The notes: generated from the letters alone by a model not told the origin. DNA of 64,000 nt from JAYWGN01 sp043778255 (GCA_043778255.1 JAYWGN010000055.1:11142-75141); one strand, 5' to 3'. Counted from the first letter of the stretch, positions 15,940-25,447 are shown. Made by a program: numbers and translations.

Positions 15940-18417
15940 TTAATACCAATTAGTTTTGTGCTTATTAATTTTTTCAAAACTCACCTTTACCGATACAGGG
16001 TTGTTGTATTGGTTGGCTTGGCTAAATACGGTGTATGCGCCTATTTTATACCGGTCTCTAAACATTTTAAAGTTTTTTTCCAACCCTACAAATAGTTCAG
16101 CATATTGTAATTTTCGTTCAGGTACATACAAATATCCGCCTCCTACTACCTCTTGTAATTTTAGTTTTTTTACAAAGTTTAATCGGTTTATTATACTCCC
16201 TTTAAAGTTGTGGACTATATGCACTTCGTAAAATTGGTTAAACACTGGGAACGACTCTTTTATCCCTTGAAAAAAATTGGTTGGGTTCAAAAATATTAGG
16301 GCATCTTTTTGTCGAATATATTTATAGTCGGGTTCTCTTAAGTCGGTTTTGTTTATAAAATTACCGTAGGTCAAGTTGTACTGTGTTACGCCAAATAATC
16401 CAGCATTTATTTGTTGGGTTACCTTTGCTTCTATATAATCATAATCAATTGCTGAGCCTAATATATTGGGTATTCCTTTACGCCAAGTAGCGGTAAATGT
16501 TGGCCATTTGCTCCCTAATATTAGCTTTTGACGTGGCTCTCTTATATACTTTTGCTGTGGTGTATAGCTTAAGCTTACAGTGTTAAATAAGGCTTGGTAA
16601 GCTGCAAACGAAAAAGGTTTATCCTGAGGGTTTAACTTTATAAGCCCACCAAATTTACTAATGCTATCTGTATTAAGTTTGTATTTATCTGCCGAACTTC
16701 TAAAGCTCATTTCTACTCGGTTGGTTAAGTATAAGCCATTGAGTAATTCTAATTCGTGGCTTACGCCAATATCATCTTTTTCGTATATGCCACTCCTTTT
16801 TAACTGATCAGTCCAGCTGCCACCAGCAAATAAAGAGGCAAATTGCCTACTCACATCTACCTCGTAAGCCCCACGGCTAAAGGGATTATAAAGTTTTCGT
16901 ACTTTTATATCGCCCTTAAAATCACTGTTTTTAAATCCGTAACTTATGTTGCCCCATACGGCTTCTTGTTTTTGCGAACCATAGGTTTTATTATAATCCC
17001 AATCAAACTTAAGCCTTGTACCTGCAAACTGAAATGGTTGTACTAAGCCCACCAATGCACCAACAAATATGGACCGTTCTTTTTTTCGTTGGTAAAATCC
17101 TTGTCCATTTAATACCACTTTGGTAAATGTTATTCTATTAAACTCTTTATCCACCGAATCGGTAAATGCTACTGTGCTGTGTGCTCTTTGTATGCTATCA
17201 TTATACCGTATAAATTGTAGCTGTTCGCTGCTTAGTGGCTCTTGCCTTACCTGATCCCAAAAACTACTGTCTTGGTTATAAGCTTCGTAGCTTGTAGCAC
17301 TTAATTCGTTGTTAAAGTATTTTTTACTAAAGGTTGGGTCCATTATATATTGATTGTATATGGCCAATGTTTTGCCAGTAGCTTTAGTATTTCCTGTTTT
17401 GTTTACATAGGTTAAGTCTTGCCTTGTAAGCATATATATTTTAGTATCGGTAGTATCATAAGTTTGCTCCACACCAAAGTAATCGTAGTTGCGTAGCAAA
17501 TAATTAGGAAAACTGTAACTAGCACTTGTAATTACCCAAAGGCTATCCATTATATCCATTTCGCCAACTATAAGTGCATTACCTGCTTTTACTGGTGTAA
17601 ACTGTATGGTATAGTATTTTCTTCCTCCTTTTTTGCGAAGCCTAATGGTTTTAAAATTATACGCATTAAGCCCTGCATTGCTTACTGGGCTTAGCATTGG
17701 TATATCGGTTAAGCTTGGTATTTTTATAAGGTTTTGGTAAAGGCTAAAGTCACCATCGGTTGTGGTTAAATAAAATAAATCATCGGTATTTCCTCTTTTT
17801 TTTACTCCATTTCGGGTCTCTTTTATTTTGTTGGGTTCACTTTTATCTACTTTCATTACTACCTCAGCAAGGCTCATATTTTGTATTTTTTCGGCATTGT
17901 TTATTGCGGGTGTTTCGGTAGCAATTGTGTCTGTAGTTTCTTTACGTTTTTTAAATACTGTTTTTTCATTTTCTTGTGAGGCTCTTATATATACATTGCA
18001 ACTGTAAGTACTTGTAGCACTTAAGTAATTATCTTTATTTCTAATTACGTTTTTCATAATCTCAGCCCATCGGTCTTTTTTTATGGCAAATACTTTTACT
18101 TCTTCTTCGGCTCTTTTGTTGGGTTCTAATATTATATTTTGGGTTTGGGTACTTTGGCTTATTATTAAGGTTATTAATTGTGGTTTGTAGCCTACATTAG
18201 TATATACTATATCGTATTTTCCTGGGTCTAGGGTAAAGGTGTAATTGCCTTGTGCATCGGTTTGGGTATTTAGTTTAAGTTCTTTAATACTCACATTTAC
18301 ATATCGTAATGGCTCTAAGTAAGTGTTTTTTACGGTACCGGTTAGTATATTTTGGGTAAATGCTTTTGTGGATGATTGTAGTACTATTAATAGTACCAGT
18401 ATTGTAGTAATTTTCAT
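15940..18417 (-). CDS. DUF5686 / carboxypeptidase-regulatory-like outer-membrane protein
   Basis: This 825-residue protein has a signal peptide, a carboxypeptidase-regulatory-like domain (GTVKNTYLEPLRYVNVSIKE, residues about 25-105), a charged central region, and a C-terminal half rich in beta strands. It ends in an aromatic/basic terminal strand (KINKHKTNWY) typical of outer-membrane barrels. This architecture is the DUF5686 family, widespread in Bacteroidota and of unknown function. The 266-bp stretch between it and the preceding minus-strand gene holds no gene and no clear terminator. Confidence 0.85.
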   Translation of the reverse strand: MKITTILVLLIVLQSSTKAFTQNILTGTVKNTYLEPLRYVNVSIKELKLNTQTDAQGNYTFTLDPGKYDIVYTNVGYKPQLITLIISQSTQTQNIILEPNKRAEEEVKVFAIKKDRWAEIMKNVIRNKDNYLSATSTYSCNVYIRASQENEKTVFKKRKETTDTIATETPAINNAEKIQNMSLAEVVMKVDKSEPNKIKETRNGVKKRGNTDDLFYLTTTDGDFSLYQNLIKIPSLTDIPMLSPVSNAGLNAYNFKTIRLRKKGGRKYYTIQFTPVKAGNALIVGEMDIMDSLWVITSASYSFPNYLLRNYDYFGVEQTYDTTDTKIYMLTRQDLTYVNKTGNTKATGKTLAIYNQYIMDPTFSKKYFNNELSATSYEAYNQDSSFWDQVRQEPLSSEQLQFIRYNDSIQRAHSTVAFTDSVDKEFNRITFTKVVLNGQGFYQRKKERSIFVGALVGLVQPFQFAGTRLKFDWDYNKTYGSQKQEAVWGNISYGFKNSDFKGDIKVRKLYNPFSRGAYEVDVSRQFASLFAGGSWTDQLKRSGIYEKDDIGVSHELELLNGLYLTNRVEMSFRSSADKYKLNTDSISKFGGLIKLNPQDKPFSFAAYQALFNTVSLSYTPQQKYIREPRQKLILGSKWPTFTATWRKGIPNILGSAIDYDYIEAKVTQQINAGLFGVTQYNLTYGNFINKTDLREPDYKYIRQKDALIFLNPTNFFQGIKESFPVFNQFYEVHIVHNFKGSIINRLNFVKKLKLQEVVGGGYLYVPERKLQYAELFVGLEKNFKMFRDRYKIGAYTVFSQANQYNNPVSVKVSFEKINKHKTNWY

Positions 18418-18603
18418 TGCAATAGTAAAAAGTATTTGCGGTTATTTTGTAGTTAATGACTTACAAATATTATGCAAAGTAAAGCTATGCTATATAAAGT
18501 TTTGTTAAGTATTTTTGTGTGGGTAGGCTGTATAGGAAATTGAAATTTTATTAATATAATATATTTATACAATTTATTTTATAATTTATTTACCTTTATA
18601 GAA

Positions 18604-18615
18604 ATAGACTATATA
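18604..18615 (+). repeat. left arm of 12-bp inverted repeat flanking kinase remnant
   Basis: ATAGACTATATA here is the exact reverse complement of TATATAGTCTAT at 19257-19268. The two arms lie just inside the 5' end and just after the stop of the kinase remnant, about 640 bp apart. Confidence 0.7.
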
Positions 18616-19254
18616 AAAAATAATTTAAAATATGAGTTACAATCTATCATTTTCCCAAAGAATAATAATAGCAAAAAAGGAATTATTGAAACAATTGCCT
18701 ACTACCTTACAAGCTGCAAAACAACAAGCCAAAAACTTGGAACAATTGAGTACAACAAAGAAATTGAAACTGAGGAATTAATTGATTTTATAAATAACCA
18801 TTCTCTTTGGTACAAATTTATTATTGATGACAATTTTATAATTGGTCAAGGTGCTGAACAAAAAGTTTATTTACAAAAAAATGGAATTTATGTTATCAAA
18901 ACTAACGACTCAATTTTTTACAAATATTGGGGTGATTATTTTGTGAGCCTTTTATTACATAATTATTTTTTTATAGATACATCTTATACTCTACTTGGAT
19001 TTGTAAAAATTGAAAATAATTTATTCGTTGTTTTAGAACAACCTTACATAAAAATTACAAGTTTTACTGATTTAAAAAACGTTAAATTATTTATGAGCCA
19101 AAATGGGTTTATTTGTAGAAAAAATAACGATTATTATAATGATAAATTAGGAATAATATTAGAAGATTTACATGAGGGTAATGTTTTAACTAAAAATGGA
19201 ATTTTATATTTTATAGATACTGTGTTTTATTTAACATCTTCTTTTTTAAAATAA
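18604..19254 (+). pseudogene. polyvalent-protein kinase domain remnant lacking a start codon
   Basis: A frame is open from 18544 to 19254 without any ATG, GTG or TTG before GTG 18943. The protein matches the putative Ser/Thr/Tyr kinase domain found at the C-terminus of phage/plasmid polyvalent proteins and as a stand-alone protein. Visible are a Gly-rich start (GQGAEQKVYL), a lysine strand (YVIKTND), LLLHNYFFIDTSYTLLGF, a catalytic-loop motif (ILEDLHEGNVL) and a DFG-like FIDTV. The likely original start is ATA at 18604, as if ATG had been lost. An out-of-frame ATG at 18632 gives only 49 residues. The gene is bracketed by 12-bp inverted repeats. Confidence 0.65.
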
Positions 19255-19256
19255 AA

Positions 19257-19268
19257 TATATAGTCTAT
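19257..19268 (-). repeat. right arm of 12-bp inverted repeat flanking kinase remnant
   Basis: TATATAGTCTAT begins 3 bases after the stop of the kinase remnant and pairs perfectly with the arm at 18604-18615. No transposase gene is present between the arms. Confidence 0.7.
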
Positions 19269-19290
19269 ATAATTTCTCTACCTTACAATT

Positions 19291-19707
19291 ATGAAAATTA
19301 AGTTACTCTTTATTATCACTTGTTTTACTTTATCCCAACTATCATTATCAGCTCAAATAAATAATACTAACTATTTAATTAGTGAGGGTAAAGGTTATGC
19401 TTTGTGCCAATGTATAAAAAATGAAATAAACAAAATAATCGCTTTAAATAAAGATTCTTCTAATGCTATAATTATTAAAGATTACTCAAGTTCGTACTTT
19501 ATACAAATAGCTAACTTTCCCATCCCTTTATTAGATAGTATAACACAGTATTACGCCTCTCATATTAATGCTATTCGTGCTATACCAATGGAAAAAAATA
19601 AAACTAACCCAACTGCAAATATGATTGGCTACACTTGTTGGAAATTTTATGAGTCAAAAAACCTAACATTATATATTAAAAAACTACTCATTAATTATAA
19701 AAAATAA
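19291..19707 (+). CDS. small secreted protein (Tai4-like immunity protein possible)
   Basis: This 138-residue protein has a signal peptide ending LSLSAQ. The mature part contains ALCQCI near the start and GYTCWKFYESKNL near the C-terminus, so two or three cysteines may form a disulfide. The layout (secreted, helical, C-terminal Cys followed by YxSxxL) recalls the Tai4-type periplasmic immunity proteins of T6SS amidase effectors. I could not confirm this, and no effector is adjacent. It follows the kinase remnant by about 36 bp and converges with nadA, with 4 bp between the stops. Confidence 0.6.
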   Translation: MKIKLLFIITCFTLSQLSLSAQINNTNYLISEGKGYALCQCIKNEINKIIALNKDSSNAIIIKDYSSSYFIQIANFPIPLLDSITQYYASHINAIRAIPMEKNKTNPTANMIGYTCWKFYESKNLTLYIKKLLINYKK

Positions 19708-19711
19708 CAGC

Positions 19712-20701
19712 CTACAATCCATACTGCTTGCTTATTTCTAACATTCTATCTATACCTACTTTTGCTTTTACACGTATGGTTTCTTCCATTTCTATTTCGG
19801 GTGTTTCGTATTGCATACATAAGTATAGTTTTTCCAAGGTATTTAATTTCATGTGTGGGCATTCGTTACATGCACAATTATTAATTGGTGGCCCCGGTAT
19901 AAATGTTTTATGTGGTGCATCTTTCTGCATTTGGTGTACTATACCATTTTCGGTTACTACTATAAATTCCTGTGCTGCATTAGTAGTAGCATACTTTAAT
20001 AAGCCACTTGTACTACCTATATAATCGGCTATAGCCAGTATATGTTCTTCACACTCGGGGTGTGCTATTACTTTTGCATTAGGGTGTCGTATTTTTAGTT
20101 TTACTATTTTTTCGAGGCTAAATATTTCGTGTACCATACAACTACCGTTCCAAAGCACCATTTCTCTACCCGTTTTTTTAATTAGGTAGGCACCTAAATT
20201 TTTATCGGGTGCAAATATTATCTTTTGCTCTATTGGTAAACTGCTTACAATATATTCGGCATTGCTACTTGTACATATTATATCACTCAAGGCTTTAATG
20301 CCTGCACTACAGTTTATATAACTTATTACTAAGTGGTCGGGGTATTTATCTTTAAATAGTTTAAATAATGCTGGTGGTGCTGAGTCGCTCAATGAGCAAC
20401 CGGCAAGTAAGTCGGGTAGTAGTACCTTTTTGGTAGGGTTCAATATTTTGGCCGTTTCGGCCATAAAATGTACCCCTGCAAATACAATAATATCAGCCTC
20501 GGTTGTTTGGGCTTTTTGGGCTAACGCCAAACTATCTCCTATAAAGTCAGCAACATTTTGTATATCAGGTTCTTGATAGTAATGTGCTAATACAATAGCA
20601 TTTTTTTCTTTTTTTAATTTTTCTATTTCTTCAAATATATCAAGTGTAGGGTCTATAGCTGTATCGTAATATCCTTTTTGTTGTATAGCTGCTGTATTCA
20701 T
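19712..20701 (-). CDS. nadA: quinolinate synthase
   Basis: This 329-residue enzyme condenses iminoaspartate with dihydroxyacetone phosphate to quinolinate in NAD biosynthesis and needs a [4Fe-4S] cluster. The typical motifs are present: VLAHYYQEPDIQNVADFIGD near 35-55, AGVHFMAETAK, LLAGCSL (first cluster Cys), NGSCMVHE (second) and NNCACNECPHM (third, C-terminal). The length is that of the usual bacterial enzyme. nadB and nadC are not adjacent; another NAD pathway gene, nadD, lies about 4 kb away. A TATATTTG -7-like element is present on the minus strand at 20718-20725. Confidence 0.97.
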   Translation of the reverse strand: MNTAAIQQKGYYDTAIDPTLDIFEEIEKLKKEKNAIVLAHYYQEPDIQNVADFIGDSLALAQKAQTTEADIIVFAGVHFMAETAKILNPTKKVLLPDLLAGCSLSDSAPPALFKLFKDKYPDHLVISYINCSAGIKALSDIICTSSNAEYIVSSLPIEQKIIFAPDKNLGAYLIKKTGREMVLWNGSCMVHEIFSLEKIVKLKIRHPNAKVIAHPECEEHILAIADYIGSTSGLLKYATTNAAQEFIVVTENGIVHQMQKDAPHKTFIPGPPINNCACNECPHMKLNTLEKLYLCMQYETPEIEMEETIRVKAKVGIDRMLEISKQYGL

Positions 20702-20730
20702 TGTTATTTATTTTTTACAAATATAATACT

Positions 20731-20991
20731 ATGCTATACTTTTTTATAATTTCGGTATTGTTAATAACTGCTGTAATAGTTTTAATATATTTTTTTTATA
20801 AAAAAGAAAAAGCTACTATTATTACTACTGTGTATATGTGTATAAACGCACTAAATATTATTTTCTTAACTTTTGTATTTTATTGTAATATACACATAGG
20901 TAGTAATTATACACACCATTACATTTTGCCGAAGGCTTATATACATACATTATTAGGCATACTATTCACAATTGTGTATAATGGCAACTGT
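20731..20991 (+). CDS. small membrane protein (doubtful)
   Basis: The frame from ATG 20731 encodes about 87 residues with a strong N-terminal membrane helix (FFIISVLLITAVIVLIYFF), a basic loop, and a second hydrophobic segment (IIFLTFVFYC). It is divergent from nadA with a 29-bp gap. There is no recognised family and no close downstream partner, and its AT-rich composition could produce such a frame by chance. Confidence 0.35.
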
Positions 20992-20994
20992 TAA

Positions 20995-21312
20995 TTTTTA
21001 TATTGTATACAAATGCACAATTTACTGTTAGTATAGTTACGTATAGTTTGTTAGTTAAATGCATTTACCCCCAATTACAAATTCAATTAATACTTACTCC
21101 CATTTGTAGTAGTTCTTTTCCACAGCTTTCTTTTACTAAACGGTTGGTTTTCCACCAAATATTTTATTATCCACATTGGTATAGTTAATATTTAATTTGA
21201 CTGTATTAGGTAATTAACCAAAATAAGGTTTTTCCACACTTTGTTAATAATTATATTTACCTTAAATTTGCAAACTTAAATTATAAAAAAAACAAACTAG
21301 AATAATAACATT
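20995..21312. other. intergenic region with DnaA-box cluster and AT-rich tract: candidate oriC
   Basis: This 318-bp stretch upstream of the foldase gene has four same-strand 9-mers close to the DnaA box TTATNCACA: TTTTCCACA (21116-21124), TTTTCCACC (21148-21156), TTATCCACA (21167-21175, a perfect match) and TTTTCCACA (21230-21238). An extremely AT-rich tract follows (about 21241-21300), suitable as an unwinding element. The promoter of the next gene overlaps the right end. Two parS-like sites lie 5 kb to the right, and the dominant coding strand changes around here. dnaA itself is not in the window. Confidence 0.5.
21240..21270 (+). promoter_or_regulatory. Bacteroidota sigma-ABfr-type promoter of the foldase gene
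   Basis: TTTG at 21240-21243 and TAAATTTG at 21263-21270 match the -33 TTTG and -7 TAnnTTTG elements. The 19-base spacer is the spacing reported for Bacteroidota housekeeping promoters. The coding start is 43 bases downstream. Confidence 0.65.
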
Positions 21313-23499
21313 ATGTCTATAATACAAACCATACGAGACAAAGGTAGTTGGGTAATTGTAAGTTTACTTGCATTAGCACTTATATCTTTTATATTTAGCG
21401 ATGCTGGTAAAAACTTTGGCAACGGTGGCAGTAATAACCCCACCATTGGTACTATTAATGGTAGCAAAGTAAAGTTAGACGATTATTACAAAATAACTAA
21501 TGCCATATCCACAGCTTATGAAGGACAAAGTATTAGTAAAGATCAAATTGATAACTTTGTATGGTCGCAGTTTACTGATTATAATGCAATGAAATCTGAG
21601 TTAACACCACTAGCAATTGATTTTAACGATGATATACTAGCCGATATTGCTATTGGTAAGTATGGTCAGGCTAATCAAATGGTTACACAATTATTTAAAA
21701 AGTTTGGTGGCGAAGGTTATGTAAATCCTCAAACGAATCAATTAAATACACCTGAAGCTGAAAAGTTAGTTAAACAATTAAAAAACAGTAAAAGTAATAA
21801 TGATGATGCTAATAAATTTTTGCTAGCTTTTAATAATATGCTACCGTTGGTAAAAATGCAATACTTACAAAATAAGTATAACCTACTATTGCAAACTACT
21901 AATTATGTACCAGCTTGGCAGGTAGCTAAGCAAACAGAAGATGATAGTAAACTTATAAATGTTAGTTTGGTACATTACCCTTATAACGAATTACAAGATA
22001 GTACTATTGCTGAGTTAAAACTTACTGATGCTGATATTACTACATTTATAAATAAAAATAGTAACCGATTTAAAGTTAAAGAAACTAGAAGTATTGATTA
22101 CACCACATTCAGCTTTAACCCAACAGGTGCCGATAGTGCTTTGGTACGAAATAGTATAGAAGAAAAACGTGCAAAATTTGATAAAGTGAATGACACTACC
22201 GTTAATTTATTTATTGATAATAATAGTACTACACGTTATAATAATAACTATACCCGTAGAAAAGAAGTTCAAATTAATGATTCATCTCTAACATTAGTAA
22301 AAGGTAACTTTACAGGGCCTTATGTACAAGGTAATAGTATGATATTGGCTAAAGTTATGAATGTAAAAAATTATGCCGATACAGTAAATTTTAGACATAT
22401 ACTTATACTTACTCGTAACCCTCAAACAGGTGAAGCCTTATTATCTGATTCAGCTGCCAAAGTAAGAATTGACTCTATATATACAGCATATAAAGGTGGT
22501 GCAACTTTTGATAGTTTAGCAAAAAAGTTAAGTCAAGATCCAAGTTCAAGTGATAGTGGTGGTATGGTAAAAAACATTGCCTATAACCAACCTTTATTTA
22601 GTGATGAGTTTCAAGATTTTGCATTTAATAGTGCAAGTGGCACTACTAATGTTATTAAAACAGGCTTAGGCTATCATTTAGTAAAAGCTGAAAGTACCAA
22701 GGGTAGTACCAAACCTGCTTATAGAGTTGCTTACCTTACTAAAGATATAGTACCAAGTGGTACCACTACCGATAGTGTAAATAATGTAGCTAGTAACTTT
22801 GCCGGTAAGTATAACGATGCTAAAGCTTTTGATGCTTATTTTACAGCTAATACTAACCCAAATCAACTCAAACTCAATGCTTATAATATTGATAGAAATA
22901 GCTTAAGAGTACAAGGGTTAGAAGATGATGTAAAAGAACTTTGCAAGTGGGCTTTTGAAGCCGATGTAAATCAAGTAAGCAAACCTTTTTTACTTAACAA
23001 AACTTATAAGTATGTAGTAGCTAAGTTAGTAAGTAAGCAAGATGAGGGTATGCAAACTGCCGAAAGTTTACGTAAATCAAACTCAGGTATATTAGAGCAG
23101 TTAAAAAATGAAAAGAAATTTACTTATTTGGCTAAAAAGTTCGGTGCAGTTACAAGTATAGAAGATGCTGCAACCAAAACGGGTAAACAAGTACAAGTAA
23201 GAGATAGTGTAAGTTATCAAGCTGGTGTACTTAAAGATATTAGCCCCGAAGCTAGAGTAGTAGGTACAGCTTTTAATACAGCGTTACAAAATAAAGTATC
23301 GGGTGCTATTAAAGGTACTACAGGATTATTTTATATAAAACCAACAAGTGCTACTTACAGCAACAATGCCGTTGTTGATATTAAAGCTACACAAAAAACA
23401 ATGGAACAAGACCAACGCCAACAAGTTGGACAAAATGCTATGCAAGCATTTAAAAATAAAGCAACAATTACCGATAAGCGATTGGAAAATAATTTATAA
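21313..23499 (+). CDS. PpiD/SurA-type peptidylprolyl isomerase, membrane-anchored
   Basis: This 728-residue periplasmic foldase has an N-terminal inner-membrane anchor (WVIVSLLALALISFIFSDAG, residues about 13-32), a SurA_N-type chaperone region, and a parvulin PPIase domain at about 355-460 (FRHILIL, then FDSLAKKLSQDPSSSDSGG and a GYHLVK end). A long helical C-terminal region follows. It fits the Bacteroidota PpiD-like family and would assist folding of exported and outer-membrane proteins. It is monocistronic, with a clear promoter and a strong terminator. Confidence 0.93.
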   Translation: MSIIQTIRDKGSWVIVSLLALALISFIFSDAGKNFGNGGSNNPTIGTINGSKVKLDDYYKITNAISTAYEGQSISKDQIDNFVWSQFTDYNAMKSELTPLAIDFNDDILADIAIGKYGQANQMVTQLFKKFGGEGYVNPQTNQLNTPEAEKLVKQLKNSKSNNDDANKFLLAFNNMLPLVKMQYLQNKYNLLLQTTNYVPAWQVAKQTEDDSKLINVSLVHYPYNELQDSTIAELKLTDADITTFINKNSNRFKVKETRSIDYTTFSFNPTGADSALVRNSIEEKRAKFDKVNDTTVNLFIDNNSTTRYNNNYTRRKEVQINDSSLTLVKGNFTGPYVQGNSMILAKVMNVKNYADTVNFRHILILTRNPQTGEALLSDSAAKVRIDSIYTAYKGGATFDSLAKKLSQDPSSSDSGGMVKNIAYNQPLFSDEFQDFAFNSASGTTNVIKTGLGYHLVKAESTKGSTKPAYRVAYLTKDIVPSGTTTDSVNNVASNFAGKYNDAKAFDAYFTANTNPNQLKLNAYNIDRNSLRVQGLEDDVKELCKWAFEADVNQVSKPFLLNKTYKYVVAKLVSKQDEGMQTAESLRKSNSGILEQLKNEKKFTYLAKKFGAVTSIEDAATKTGKQVQVRDSVSYQAGVLKDISPEARVVGTAFNTALQNKVSGAIKGTTGLFYIKPTSATYSNNAVVDIKATQKTMEQDQRQQVGQNAMQAFKNKATITDKRLENNL

Positions 23500-23521
23500 A
23501 TTTATTGTAAAAATATAGTAA

Positions 23522-23555
23522 AAAAAAAGTGAAGCATGTCTGCTTCACTTTTTTA
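23522..23555 (+). terminator. rho-independent terminator after the foldase gene
   Basis: AGTGAAGCA - TGTC - TGCTTCACT is a perfect 9-bp stem flanked by A and T runs. It lies 25 bp after the stop codon. Confidence 0.9.
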
Positions 23556-23609
23556 TGCTTATATGTAAATATTTTGTTACCTTAACTTTTATAACAACAA
23601 ATTATTATT

Positions 23610-24875
23610 ATGCCATTACGAAGGCATGTACCTTTTTTAAAGGCAGTGTTGCTGCACAGTATCACTGCATTTGGTGGGCCTCAAGCCCACTTTGGTATGA
23701 TGCAACGTACATTTGTACACCTACGAAAAGATGTAACAGATGAGGAGTTACTTGATTTTAATTCATTTTGCAATATACTACCAGGTGCATCAAGTACTCA
23801 GGTACTTACACTTATTGGTTACAAACGGGGAGGTGTATCATTAGCTACACTTACATTAATTATTTGGATATTACCGGCATGTTTGCTTATGGGTTTATTA
23901 TCGTTTTTAGTCGAATTTATAAGTACTGCCAACACTACCAATCATATATTTACTTACATACAACCAATGGCTATTGGGTTTTTAATATATGCAGCCTACC
24001 AAGCATTTGCTATTACTATTAAAAACACTATTACTATAGCTATAGTAATAACAGTAGCTTCTCTAATTTTTTTCTTTTTCAAATTCCCATGGATATTTCC
24101 ATTACTTATATTAGTTAGCGGACTTATAACCAACATTAGTAGTAGGCGTATTCCGCAAAAAAACTTTGTGCTAAAAAAAATAAAATGGAGTAACCTTTGG
24201 TTATTTGCATTAGTGTTTGTAGTATCGGGTATTATAAGCGAAACGGCAAGAAAAGGGCAGTGGAATAATAACTTACGCAAACCTATTAACTTATTTGAAA
24301 ACACGTATCGAATGGGCAGTTTTGTATTTGGTGGTGGGCAGGTGTTAATACCAATGATGGAGTCACAGTTTAGCGAAAGGCAGCAACAAAATAATTTTAC
24401 AACTCGTAACCCAAATGCTATTATTATCGACAAAGAATTTTTTTATACAGGAGCTGGTATAGTAAGGGCAATACCGGGTCCTGTATTTAGTATAGCAGCA
24501 TTTACTGGTGGTTTGGCTTTAAAAGATAATAGCATAATATTTCAACTTTTTGGAATTATTGTTGGTTCTATTGCCATTTTTTTACCTAGTGCATTATTAG
24601 TCTTATTTTTTTATCCAATATGGCACAATTTAAAAAAACATGCACCTGTTTACAGAGCTTTGGAAGGTATAAATGCTGCAGTAGTAGGCATTATGATTGG
24701 CTCTTCTATTTATATGCTTAACGATATTTCTTTCAGCACTAACAATAGCATTAGTGTATTGAATGTACTTACTATATTGGGCACTTTTTTATTATTAAAA
24801 TTTACAAAATTAGCCTCTCCTATTATAGTATTATTGTGTTTATTACTCGGTATTGTAACTGGTCATTTTGCATAA
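23610..24875 (+). CDS. chrA: chromate transporter family protein, two-domain form
   Basis: This 421-residue membrane protein has about ten helices in two repeated halves. It carries the family motifs FGGPQAHFGMM and PGASSTQ in the first half, and GGGQVLIPMME and AIPGPVFSIAAF in the second half. The full-length, two-domain form is associated with efflux of chromate driven by the membrane potential, but many such proteins are not proven to carry chromate. The 3' end overlaps the convergent nadD by 13 bp. Confidence 0.92.
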   Translation: MPLRRHVPFLKAVLLHSITAFGGPQAHFGMMQRTFVHLRKDVTDEELLDFNSFCNILPGASSTQVLTLIGYKRGGVSLATLTLIIWILPACLLMGLLSFLVEFISTANTTNHIFTYIQPMAIGFLIYAAYQAFAITIKNTITIAIVITVASLIFFFFKFPWIFPLLILVSGLITNISSRRIPQKNFVLKKIKWSNLWLFALVFVVSGIISETARKGQWNNNLRKPINLFENTYRMGSFVFGGGQVLIPMMESQFSERQQQNNFTTRNPNAIIIDKEFFYTGAGIVRAIPGPVFSIAAFTGGLALKDNSIIFQLFGIIVGSIAIFLPSALLVLFFYPIWHNLKKHAPVYRALEGINAAVVGIMIGSSIYMLNDISFSTNNSISVLNVLTILGTFLLLKFTKLASPIIVLLCLLLGIVTGHFA

Positions 24876-25432
24876 GCATTTATTTTTTCTATCTCATCTA
24901 ACACAGCATCTGGCACCCAATATTTTATAGGTTTTTTTTCCTGTATCATTTTTCGTATTACTGTGGCCGATATGTCGAGTAGTGGAGCATTAACTAGTGT
25001 AACTTTTTTTCCAACATTTTCGATGTTAAATGTTGGCCTTGGGTATACATACAGTGTGTAGTTGGTCAGTATGCTTTCATAACTTTTCCATTTGGGCAAG
25101 TTGGTATAGCTATCACTACCCATTATAAGGCTAAATGTATGCTCCTTGTATTTTTCCTGTAAGTACGTAAGTGTATCAATTGTGTAGGATGGTTTGGGTA
25201 GCTGAAATTCTATATTACTTGCCCTCAGTTTCTTTTCGCCTTCTATGGCTACTTTTACAAAGTGCAATCTATCATATTCATTAAGTAAACTCTTTTGTGA
25301 TTTTAAAGGGTTATGTGGGCTTACTACCAACCATACTTGATCTAATGTGTAGTTATGGGCTATATAGTTAGCTATTATAAGATGGCCATTATGTACAGGG
25401 TTAAAAGAACCAAAGTATAGGCCTATATTCAT
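24863..25432 (-). CDS. nadD: nicotinate-nucleotide adenylyltransferase
   Basis: This 189-residue enzyme adenylates nicotinate mononucleotide to form deamido-NAD. It has the nucleotidyltransferase opening GSFNPVHNGH with the HxGH signature, a Pro/Lys-rich loop (SPHNPLKSQKSLL), and the C-terminal motif SATVIRKMI that binds ATP phosphates. The length is normal for the family. It is convergent with chrA (13-bp overlap), and feoA lies upstream on the same strand. nadA lies about 4 kb to the left in the same orientation. Confidence 0.95.
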   Translation of the reverse strand: MNIGLYFGSFNPVHNGHLIIANYIAHNYTLDQVWLVVSPHNPLKSQKSLLNEYDRLHFVKVAIEGEKKLRASNIEFQLPKPSYTIDTLTYLQEKYKEHTFSLIMGSDSYTNLPKWKSYESILTNYTLYVYPRPTFNIENVGKKVTLVNAPLLDISATVIRKMIQEKKPIKYWVPDAVLDEIEKINAYAK

Positions 25433-25447
25433 ATAATATATTGATTA

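Noticed and set aside
18632..18781. 49-residue ORF starting at ATG 18632
   Set aside because: It is out of frame with the kinase motifs and ends at a stop after 49 codons. The kinase-like sequence continues upstream of this ATG in the other frame.
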